This document shows positions 1 to 5,984 of a stretch of 6,008 bases of DNA, piece after piece. Origin of the DNA: Hyphomicrobiales bacterium (GTDB taxonomy: Bacteria > Pseudomonadota > Alphaproteobacteria > Rhizobiales > Xanthobacteraceae). The translations under genes were made by a program, and so were the position numbers. The first letter of the stretch is position 1. Each line of letters starts with the position of its first letter. Location of the stretch: contig PLTE01000350.1 of assembly GCA_003164375.1 (NCBI GenBank), forward strand, positions 1 to 6,008. Direction: 5' to 3'. The notes beneath the pieces are model-generated. The model was not told the origin of the DNA. It saw nothing but the letters and a program-made list of their open reading frames with translations, and searched no databases.

Positions 1-650
1 TGCGCAGCCGCAACTACGTCAACCTGATCATTGCCGGAAAGCAGCCGGAGTGGCAGTGGCTCGACATCGATTCGGCCGTTCGACATTGCACGGCGGGTGC
101 GGGTGTCTGGCAGTGGGCCAGCAACGATGCCGGCGATCCCGACGTGGTGATGGCCTGCGCCGGAGACGTGCCGACTCTCGAGACGCTCGCCGCGGTGTCG
201 CACTTGCGGGTGGAGTTTCCCGACATCCGCATTCGTGTCGTCAACGTCGTGGATCTGATGGTGCTGGAGACTCAGTCCGAGCATCCTCATGGAATGGAAC
301 ACCAGGATTTCGACGAGCTGTTCACGACTGACAGGCCGGTGATCTTCGCCTTTCACGGCTATCCCGCTATGGTCCATAAGCTGACCTACCGGCGGCACAA
401 TCATGACAATATTCATGTACGCGGCTACAAAGAGGAAGGTACCACCACAACGCCGTTCGATATGGTCGTGCTCAATAACCTCGACCGCTATCAACTCGCG
501 TTAGACGCCGTCCAGCGAATTCCGCGCTTTAGCGATCAGCTCGACAAGGCGACCGCGCGTTACTGGGCGGCGATGGAGCGCCACAAGCTCTATATCTGCG
601 AGCACGGCGACGACATGCCGGAGGTCCGTGACTGGCGCTGGACCCTGTAA
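1..650 (+). CDS. xfp: Phosphoketolase, C-terminal part (5' end outside window)
   Basis: Phosphoketolase is a cytosolic thiamine-diphosphate enzyme that splits xylulose 5-phosphate (and often fructose 6-phosphate) with phosphate into acetyl phosphate and glyceraldehyde 3-phosphate (or erythrose 4-phosphate). The reading frame is open from the window edge (first whole codon at base 3) to TAA at 648-650 and gives 215 residues of a protein usually about 790-820 long. The visible part is the C-terminal phosphoketolase domain, recognised by NLIIAGKQPEWQWL, ACAGDVPTLE, RVVNVVDLM, SEHPHGM, FAFHGYP and the strongly conserved NHDNIHVRGYKEEGTTTTPF, ending EVRDWRW. ATG codons inside (such as 144) are internal, because conserved sequence continues upstream of them. 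Most thiamine-diphosphate and substrate residues lie in the unseen part, so integrity of the whole gene cannot be judged; the visible part has no lesion. The ackA remnant follows after 18 bp, as in an xfp-ackA operon. Confidence 0.96.
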   Translation, partial: RSRNYVNLIIAGKQPEWQWLDIDSAVRHCTAGAGVWQWASNDAGDPDVVMACAGDVPTLETLAAVSHLRVEFPDIRIRVVNVVDLMVLETQSEHPHGMEHQDFDELFTTDRPVIFAFHGYPAMVHKLTYRRHNHDNIHVRGYKEEGTTTTPFDMVVLNNLDRYQLALDAVQRIPRFSDQLDKATARYWAAMERHKLYICEHGDDMPEVRDWRWTL

Positions 651-668
651 GCACCATGCTCCGCTGGG

Positions 669-1123
669 ATGCGCATGACGGACGCCGAACCACGGTTGAA
701 TGTGCTCGCGCTGAATAGCGGCTCTTCGTCGCTAAAATTCGGTTTGTATCGCGCTGAATCGTCGCGAATCGAAAGACTGCTCGCGGGCGAGGCGGAGTCG
801 ATCGGGGACAGAAGCGGCAGATTCCATGCAAAAGACTCCCGGCAAAAGACTCCCGCGGAGACGCATTGCTCCTCGACGTCGAAACGCGAGCCGCGATCTG
901 TGGCGGCCTGTCGCGGGCTGGCATCAGTCTGGACGAAGTTCGGAATTGCACGGGGCGAAATCCCGTGAGCGACCCGGTGTCGCGCGGTGCGGTGTGCGTT
1001 CTACCTTCGCAGGAAGATGAGCAGATCGCCCGTCATACCCGGAGAATGGTCCCGTCGAGTCTTTCCGGATCGCCGCCGGGCAAGACCGTCAAAGCAGTTT
1101 CGATCGCAGCGCTCGGCGGTTGA
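669..1123 (+). pseudogene. ackA: Acetate kinase remnant: internal deletion plus frameshift
   Basis: Acetate kinase makes acetate and ATP from acetyl phosphate and ADP; the intact enzyme has about 400 residues. Two pieces of it are visible. From ATG 669 (or ATG 675) the frame reads the N-terminal motif LNVLALNSGSSSLKFGLYR and continues through GEAESIGDRSGRFHAKDSR. From about 866, in another frame, comes the C-terminal segment TRAAICGGLSRAGISLDEVR, then SDPVSR and SQEDEQIARHT, ending at TGA 1121-1123. A 14-bp tandem duplication at 829-856 separates the frames; deleting one unit gives a continuous AKDSRGDALLLDVETRAA. Even so, about 280 central residues are absent, including the arginine, aspartate and GEN-glutamate regions needed for catalysis, so the product cannot be active. 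The final ~24 codons (PSSLSGSPPG onward) look unlike the family. Probably once co-transcribed with xfp. Confidence 0.9.
829..856 (+). repeat. 14-bp tandem duplication causing the ackA frameshift
   Basis: CAAAAGACTCCCGG (829-842) is followed directly by CAAAAGACTCCCGC (843-856), 13 of 14 bases identical. Fourteen is not a multiple of three, so the extra unit shifts the frame. Removing either copy joins the N-terminal acetate kinase frame to the C-terminal frame without a stop. This is the pattern expected of replication slippage. The single mismatch may be a later change, or the junction base of the duplication. Confidence 0.9.
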
Positions 1124-3432
1124 CTGACCTTCGATTTATCGGACCTTCCGGCGGAAACTAGGAGCATCTGTGTACGGCGCAGCTCGTGCGACGTGCCGCT
1201 TACGACCAGCGTCATCGGGTCTCCTTCTTCCAAAGTTGCTTCGAGGTGCCCCTTGAGCTGGTCAATCCTGATCCTGAGGCGTCGGCCACGCCACTGAAAC
1301 CCGAAGCCAAGACTGGTCCAACCCGCCGGCAGTTGCGGGTCGATGGCAACGCCGTCGTCTCGCAAGGACAACCCAGCGAAACCGAACACCGCCGTCAGCC
1401 AGACTCCGCCAAGTGCGGCGATATGCACGCCACCGCCCATGGACACATAAGTGTCCGTGAGATCAATTGCCGCGGTCTGCCGAAAGTAGCGCAGTGCCAT
1501 CTCGGAGTATCCTAATCGAGCAGCGACAAGGCCATGCATGGCGCGGCTTAGCGAGCTGCCGTGACTGCAGCGAGGCTCGTAGTAGTTGAAGTTCGCTGGC
1601 CCTGTGCCGCCAACAAACTCCGCTGGCAACAGCCCGAGTAGCGCGACGACATCGGCTTGCTTTATCACCTGGGATCGCTGCGTCCGCTCCCGCCCAAGCA
1701 CCACGTCCATTGGCACGGAGCGGCCCGCGTAGTCTGCCAGGTTAATCTCTTCGAGAGCGAAATAGCCCGCGAACTGCTCGTACAGTCCGGTTTCGGGTTC
1801 GAGTCCCGTAGCCATCGTGTCAGCGGCGCTCAGCCACTGCTTCAGCTCTGCGTCGTCCAGGCCGAGGCGGCTTGAGAGTCGGGCCCAGCAGTCGGGCCAG
1901 CGCTCGCGTAACAATGCCGTGACTTCGATCGCGCGCCGGATGTTCCAGCGTGCCATGACATTGGTGTACGCGCCGTCGTCGACATGTTCGTGATACTCGT
2001 CCGGTCCGATGACGTCGCGAATATGACCGCATCCATCCGCTTCCAAACGGACGCGGCTGGCCCAGAATCGACCCGTCTCGAGCAGGATCTCGGCACCGGC
2101 GTTACGTAGAAACTCTTCATCCCCGGTGGCCTGCCAGTATTGCCAGACCGCATAGGCTACGTCCGCGCTAATATGCTGCTCCTCCTTGCCGGAAAGGATA
2201 TCAATAATCTGACGATCCGAACCGATCGCGTACTCCGGCGTGGTCTCTGCTCCGGTATCGGCGGACTCCCAGGCGTAAAGGGCGCCACGCCAGCCCATCC
2301 GAGCCGATTTTGCCCGCGCGGCATCGAGGGTGCGGAAGCGGTACATGAGGAGTGCGCGGGCGGCTTTCGGCCACGTCAGGATATAAAAGGGTAGCAGGTA
2401 TATCTCAGTATCCCAGAACACGTGCCCGTGATAATCGTCCCCGGTCAGCCCTCGGGCGCCGATCGACACGCGCTCGTCCGCCGGGTTGGCGGCGCTGTTC
2501 AGATGGTAGATGGCGAATCGCAATGCCTGCTGTGCGGGAGCGTCGCCGTCGACCTCGACGTCGCTACACTGCCAACGGTCTACCCAGGCCCTCTCGTGCT
2601 TTGCCAACACGCCGCGCCAGCCGAGGTGCCGTGCAACAAAAAGCTTGCCCTGCGCCGTTGCGCCAGGGTCGAGAGCCTCGGTGTCGCTCCGCACCACCGC
2701 GACGGTGCGCTCGAAACACGCAATCTGCCCGGCGCGAGATTTCCAGCTCCAGGACCATTTTAGTTGGTCGATGGCGGTTGCCGGTAGATCGTGGCCGTCA
2801 ACCTGCAGCGACGATGCTGTAGCCATAGCGAGGCTCTTGCCCGAACGTTGAGTGCGCCATACGCCGAGATCCTGGCCGAGCCGTTCTGAGATTAGCCCGA
2901 GATCGACCCCCGCGAACGACGCTTCGAGTGTGACGTCGACCTCTCCGTCCACGATCTCCAATTGAAGTAGCTGTAACCCAAGGGCGCGTTCGCTCAAGGA
3001 CACAAGCCGTAACGTGCGGAGGCGGAGGCCCACGCCAGGGGCCTCCAGGAGACCAGATTCGGCGAGCAAAGTGCCGCGCCTCAGGTCGAGCGTCATGTGA
3101 TGGGACGATGCATCCCCTGGGTGATGCACCAGAGGCATGCCGGACAACGAAATGCGGACCGTCAGCCAGCCAGCGGCTGGGATAAGCTCCGGTATGGCGG
3201 GCTCGGTCCCGGGCCTGTCGAATAGTCCGGCGACATACGTGTGGGGCGGAACGACCCAACGCTCACCACGCGTAATGGCCCGCGCCCCCCTTATCCCCAA
3301 GAAACCATTGCTGATCGCAAAGCGTGACTCAAGGCTGCCTTCGCGAAGCGGATCGTAGCCCGCCGCTTCAAGGACCCAAGCCGCATCTGCGGTCGGTTTA
3401 AGGGCGTGATCCATCACGCTTGGCTCTATCAT
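1033..3432 (-). CDS. Glycoside hydrolase family 65 protein (likely disaccharide phosphorylase)
   Basis: GH65 enzymes are cytosolic inverting phosphorylases (maltose, trehalose, kojibiose, nigerose types; a few are hydrolases) that usually release beta-glucose 1-phosphate. The 799-residue product has the family layout: N-terminal beta domain (about 15-270, with SRFAISNGFLGIRG at 36-49), linker, (alpha/alpha)6 barrel (about 295-690) and a small C-terminal beta domain. Visible motifs are GLTGDDYHGHVFWDTEIYLL (328-347), RDVIGPDEYHEHVDDGAYTN with the expected general-acid Glu479, KQADV (591-595), and SHGSSLS (623-629), which with Lys/His residues forms the phosphate pocket in the phosphorylases. 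Substrate cannot be read from sequence. ATG 3430-3432 overlaps the upstream mutase stop as ATGA and has no clear ribosome site, so translational coupling is likely; a second Met at residue 7 is possible. Residues from about 762 to 799 look like a non-family tail and overlap the ackA remnant antisense. Confidence 0.95.
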   Translation of the reverse strand: MIEPSVMDHALKPTADAAWVLEAAGYDPLREGSLESRFAISNGFLGIRGARAITRGERWVVPPHTYVAGLFDRPGTEPAIPELIPAAGWLTVRISLSGMPLVHHPGDASSHHMTLDLRRGTLLAESGLLEAPGVGLRLRTLRLVSLSERALGLQLLQLEIVDGEVDVTLEASFAGVDLGLISERLGQDLGVWRTQRSGKSLAMATASSLQVDGHDLPATAIDQLKWSWSWKSRAGQIACFERTVAVVRSDTEALDPGATAQGKLFVARHLGWRGVLAKHERAWVDRWQCSDVEVDGDAPAQQALRFAIYHLNSAANPADERVSIGARGLTGDDYHGHVFWDTEIYLLPFYILTWPKAARALLMYRFRTLDAARAKSARMGWRGALYAWESADTGAETTPEYAIGSDRQIIDILSGKEEQHISADVAYAVWQYWQATGDEEFLRNAGAEILLETGRFWASRVRLEADGCGHIRDVIGPDEYHEHVDDGAYTNVMARWNIRRAIEVTALLRERWPDCWARLSSRLGLDDAELKQWLSAADTMATGLEPETGLYEQFAGYFALEEINLADYAGRSVPMDVVLGRERTQRSQVIKQADVVALLGLLPAEFVGGTGPANFNYYEPRCSHGSSLSRAMHGLVAARLGYSEMALRYFRQTAAIDLTDTYVSMGGGVHIAALGGVWLTAVFGFAGLSLRDDGVAIDPQLPAGWTSLGFGFQWRGRRLRIRIDQLKGHLEATLEEGDPMTLVVSGTSHELRRTQMLLVSAGRSDKSKVSQPPSAAIETALTVLPGGDPERLDGTILRV
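3429..3432 (-). other. ATGA stop-start overlap coupling mutase and GH65
   Basis: On the minus strand the TGA of the HAD gene (3431-3429) and the ATG of the GH65 gene (3432-3430) share bases in ATGA. The preceding sequence (GCCGCCGCTCGAC) offers no Shine-Dalgarno. This arrangement usually means translational coupling, with ribosomes reinitiating after the upstream gene. Confidence 0.8.
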
Positions 3433-4184
3433 GTCGAGCGGCGGCTGAGCCGCCCGTTGACCAATGCGTCGATGGCGACGTCGTCCAGGCTCGTCACCAC
3501 CAGATCCGCTCCTGCGGCGCGTAGCTCGGAAGCGTCCTCAAGTCGGGCGACACCGAGCGCCGCCATGCCGCCTGCGCGGGCGGCCTCGATGCCGGCCGGC
3601 GCGTCCTCGACCACAAAACAGTTTGCCGGCTTTGAACGAATTTCCGCGGCGGCGAGCAGGAAAATCTCCGGGTTTGGCTTGCCATACTGCAAATCGCGAC
3701 CGCAGACATTGGCGCTGAAAACGTCGAGCAGACTCTGACCTGAGGCGAGGTGGATCTGTTTCATCATTTGGTTCGCGTTTTTCGAGGAGGATGCGACCGC
3801 CAGAGGCCAGCCCAGCGCGGCGACCGCCTGCACGAAGCGGAGCGCGTCGGGGAAGGCAGCGAAGCTTCCGGCATGTACCAGTTCCAAGAATCGCCTCTGC
3901 TTGTGCTCGGCATAGATGACGGCCTGCCGTTCGGCGTCCGGCACACCCAATGCCTCAAGCGCCGCACGCGCACCGCTGACGCGCGGTTTGCCCGCGACAT
4001 GAGCTTCGTAGATAGCGGTCGTGAAGCGGCCCGGGTCAGCGAAACCTTTGAGAGCTTCACGCCAAGCCTGCTCGTGAGGGGACGCGAGCAGCACGCCGTC
4101 AACGTCGAAAATTCCCGCGGTCAGCCCCCCGATTCGGTCGGACCGGGGTCTCGCTCGTTCGAGAATGGTCATGAGCCGATGCAC
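3429..4184 (-). CDS. pgmB: Beta-phosphoglucomutase-like HAD hydrolase
   Basis: Beta-phosphoglucomutase interconverts beta-glucose 1-phosphate and glucose 6-phosphate, the natural step after an inverting GH65 phosphorylase. The 251-residue product carries all four HAD motifs: FDVDG with nucleophile Asp27 and Asp29, the serine motif in VASSSKNA (130-137), Lys169 in GKPNPEIF, and Glu193-Asp194 in VVEDAPAGIEAA. A helical cap (about 33-105) with AGKPRVSG (64-71) sits between motifs I and II, as in subfamily IA mutases. The longest frame starts at GTG 4182-4184, directly after an in-frame TGA (4185-4187). ATG 4170-4172 (residue 5) is an equally good start; neither has a clear Shine-Dalgarno. The stop overlaps the GH65 start by ATGA, so the two form an operon. 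A phosphatase acting on another sugar phosphate cannot be excluded, but the GH65 partner favours the mutase. Confidence 0.88.
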   Translation of the reverse strand: MHRLMTILERARPRSDRIGGLTAGIFDVDGVLLASPHEQAWREALKGFADPGRFTTAIYEAHVAGKPRVSGARAALEALGVPDAERQAVIYAEHKQRRFLELVHAGSFAAFPDALRFVQAVAALGWPLAVASSSKNANQMMKQIHLASGQSLLDVFSANVCGRDLQYGKPNPEIFLLAAAEIRSKPANCFVVEDAPAGIEAARAGGMAALGVARLEDASELRAAGADLVVTSLDDVAIDALVNGRLSRRST

Positions 4185-4200
4185 TCAGGGCACGAGAAAG

Positions 4201-4215
4201 CGGACGTTAGGTCCG
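4201..4215 (-). promoter_or_regulatory. Small hairpin in the leader of the mutase gene
   Basis: CGGAC (4201-4205) and GTCCG (4211-4215) are perfect inverted repeats around a 5-base loop. On the minus-strand transcript the hairpin would end 16 bases before the GTG start, near where a ribosome binds. No T-run follows, so it is not a typical terminator. A further GTCCG at 4219-4223 could compete for pairing. Five base pairs could easily arise by chance. Confidence 0.25.
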
Positions 4216-4231
4216 ATTGTCCGGGGCGGTC

Positions 4232-4263
4232 TGTATAAAATCGCTCACCTGAAACGGTTTTGG
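4232..4263 (-). promoter_or_regulatory. Possible promoter/operator for the mutase-GH65 operon
   Basis: The 208 bp between the MFS gene and the mutase gene (4185-4392) holds an odd-centred palindrome core, AAAC-G-GTTT, within TGAAACGGTTTTGG (4250-4263). This resembles LacI-family operator half sites, which often control sugar genes. Twelve bases further on in the minus direction is TATACA (4237-4232), a possible -10. A -35 at standard spacing would fall inside the palindrome but matches the consensus poorly. Another small inverted repeat, CGATG-AAA-CATCG, lies at 4314-4326. No clear rho-independent terminator for the MFS gene is visible here, so read-through from it is also possible. Confidence 0.2.
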
Positions 4264-4392
4264 ATCTATGCTTCCAGTTTGGTAACAATCGACGATATGG
4301 CCCGTCCACGAATCGATGAAACATCGTGCGACGAGCTAAGCCCCAAGGCGCAGCACCGGCCTCCGAAATTCGTTCGAGCTGTGCCAGAGCGA

Positions 4393-5664
4393 CTATCGGA
4401 TCGCATTTTTGTTCGATGGATTGGTTTCAGGCATCAGCAATGACAGGAGAAGCGCAGCGACCAGGGCCACTGCTGCGATCCCCAGAAAACCTGCCGTGCG
4501 GCCAAGGCTCCCGGCCAAGAGGCCTGAAAGTGTTGTGCTTAGCGAAGCGCCGACCCCGGACATCGTCCCGACGAACCCCTGCGCTAGATTGAACCGACCA
4601 GTACCCGCCGTGAGGTCGGCTATGATCAGCGCCGTGAGCACGCCCAGCATCGTCCCGCTGACACCGTCGAGGACCTGAGCGGCGATGAGAATCATTGGAT
4701 TGGTGGTCGAGGCGAACACCAGCGCACGGATCGGCAAGGCTGCGAAGCCGGCGAGCAGTAGCGGCCGGCGGCCCCACGTGTTCGCCCGCCGCCCCGCCCA
4801 CGGCGCCATGATCGCCACGATCACCTGGGGGACCATGATCAGCGCTGCGACGATCAGCGAAGAAAGCGCCTCTTTGCTGTACCCGAGCGCCTCGCCGGCG
4901 AGTGGCAGCATCGATGCATTGGCGATCTGGAACAGGAACACACCGCCAGCAAACGTGAGCAAGCCGTGGTTTTTCCAAAGGCTACGGCGCTGCGCTCGCG
5001 TTGGTGCGCTCGGCTCATCGTGATCCGGCAGGCACGAGGCGCGGCCGTAATAAATCTCCGAAGTGTTGATGCGGCGGAGCGCGCCGAGCAACGGCACGAC
5101 CAGCGCGGCGGCGACGAAGAATATCGCGCGATATGACAGGAAATAGGCGACGAGACCCATGAGACCGGCCGCGACCACCCCTCCCGTCGAGGCGAAGCGC
5201 TGATTGCGTCCGAGCCGCTCGCCAAGCGCCGCGTGGCCGACCAGACCAAGGCTGATGGCAGTAATCCCCAGCCCCAGGAAGCCACCGGTGATCCCTTGGA
5301 GCACCAGAGCGGTCAACACGAGTGGAAAACTCGGCCAAAGCGCAATGATCAACGCGCCGATCCCGACCATACTGGCACCCAGCGCGACCGCGAAACGCTT
5401 CGATCGGATGGCGTCGAGTAATTCACCACCGGGCAGTTGACTCAGCAATCCGGCGAACCCAGCTACCGTAAGCACAAGGCCGATTTTCTCTTGGGTCCAT
5501 TTTTGTTCGGCCAGAAATACGGCGACGTAGGGACCGAAGCCCGACAATACCCCGGCGAGAAACAGGTTGACGGCGTCGAGACCGCGCAGGCTGCTACCAG
5601 ATGGTGATGGTTCAATTGCATCCGCTGCCTCCGCCTTATCGGCGTCGTGCGTCGTGATGACCAT
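4393..5664 (-). CDS. Major facilitator superfamily transporter, substrate unknown
   Basis: This inner-membrane secondary transporter has 423 residues, normal for 12-helix MFS proteins. Hydrophobic segments lie at about 30-52, 60-80, 92-110, 113-140, 158-177, 179-197, 235-255, 268-288, 300-318, 324-350, 360-384 and 390-411. A hydrophilic loop (about 198-232) separates the two halves. The loop between helices 2 and 3 reads GGELLDAIRSKR (79-90), a form of MFS motif A; the repeat copy in the second half is WAGRRANTWGRRP (289-301). The N-terminal ~28 residues are polar and there is no cleaved signal peptide. ATG 5662-5664 is preceded by GGCGGAG with 9 bases to the start, a plausible ribosome site. 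It shares strand and direction with the mutase-GH65 pair, 208 bp upstream of it, so sugar import is a guess; a drug or metabolite exporter is just as possible from sequence alone. The stop is TAG at 4395-4393. Confidence 0.92.
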   Translation of the reverse strand: MVITTHDADKAEAADAIEPSPSGSSLRGLDAVNLFLAGVLSGFGPYVAVFLAEQKWTQEKIGLVLTVAGFAGLLSQLPGGELLDAIRSKRFAVALGASMVGIGALIIALWPSFPLVLTALVLQGITGGFLGLGITAISLGLVGHAALGERLGRNQRFASTGGVVAAGLMGLVAYFLSYRAIFFVAAALVVPLLGALRRINTSEIYYGRASCLPDHDEPSAPTRAQRRSLWKNHGLLTFAGGVFLFQIANASMLPLAGEALGYSKEALSSLIVAALIMVPQVIVAIMAPWAGRRANTWGRRPLLLAGFAALPIRALVFASTTNPMILIAAQVLDGVSGTMLGVLTALIIADLTAGTGRFNLAQGFVGTMSGVGASLSTTLSGLLAGSLGRTAGFLGIAAVALVAALLLSLLMPETNPSNKNAIR

Positions 5665-5800
5665 TGCGCCTGACTCCGCCTATTTTGCGTCCCCAGTGGC
5701 GGGACTGCCTCGAAGCCCTACATCATTCAACGATGGACGACGACCAGGACTTTGCAATGGGTGAGTGCCTTGGTGGCCTCGTTCGGATCCGTTATCTGAG

Positions 5801-5826
5801 GTCCAATTGCCGCGTCGGATTTGGAC
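5801..5826. promoter_or_regulatory. Inverted repeat GTCCAA/TTGGAC upstream of the MFS gene
   Basis: GTCCAA (5801-5806) and TTGGAC (5821-5826) are perfect inverted repeats. Inside them CCG (5810-5812) and CGG (5816-5818) can also pair. The element is centred about 150 bp upstream of the MFS start. It could be an operator for a dimeric regulator or a leader hairpin. No strong sigma-70 promoter is visible beside it, so the role is inferred only from symmetry and position. Confidence 0.3.
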
Positions 5827-5851
5827 ACCATATTCAGCAACCCTTATCGTG

Positions 5852-5896
5852 TTGGAAAAGCGAACCCGCACCAACAATATTCCGAACGATTTGGTG
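5852..5896 (+). promoter_or_regulatory. Weak plus-strand promoter candidate with overlapping inverted repeat
   Basis: TTGGAA (5852-5857) and AATATT (5876-5881) are spaced 18 bp and each matches the sigma-70 consensus at four of six bases. The inverted repeat CACCAA (5869-5874) / TTGGTG (5891-5896) straddles the -10 and the expected start site, where a repressor site would sit. Each element alone is weak; the combination is suggestive only. Confidence 0.15.
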
Positions 5897-5984
5897 GACG
5901 CCTGCCTGAGTTGCGACTGCCCCCGATTTTGCCAAAGTGCATCCGCCTCACTCGCTAATTCCGACGGCGGAGTACCGGAGACCC

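Noticed and set aside
529..951. Minus-strand frame of 140 codons across the xfp-ackA junction
   Set aside because: It is opposite real phosphoketolase and acetate kinase sequence and has a low-complexity Arg/Ser/Ala composition.
866..1123. A separate small plus-strand gene of 85 codons starting at TTG
   Set aside because: Its first 60 residues are the C-terminal end of acetate kinase, so it is part of the ackA remnant and not an independent gene.
1794..1808. CGGGTTCGAGTCCCG, which looks like a tRNA T-arm
   Set aside because: It lies inside the GH65 gene, where the minus strand encodes conserved-frame residues, and there is no matching acceptor stem, D-arm or 7-base anticodon loop upstream.
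2352..2822. Plus-strand frame of 156 codons
   Set aside because: It is antisense to the conserved GH65 frame, rich in Arg/Pro/Ala as expected of a GC-rich shadow frame, and has no family motif.
3750..4238. Plus-strand frame of 162 codons
   Set aside because: It lies antisense to the mutase gene, which has all four HAD motifs; the frame itself shows no domain.
4165..4443. Plus-strand frame across the MFS-mutase gap, with an internal MARPRIDE start resembling regulator N-termini
   Set aside because: It runs antisense into both neighbouring genes, has no helix-turn-helix motif and no recognisable domain.
5680..5877. Minus-strand frame containing WTSDNGSE, reminiscent of the DNGSEF motif of DDE transposases
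   Set aside because: Only 65 codons, no other transposase motif, no terminal inverted repeats or target duplication; a chance match is more likely.
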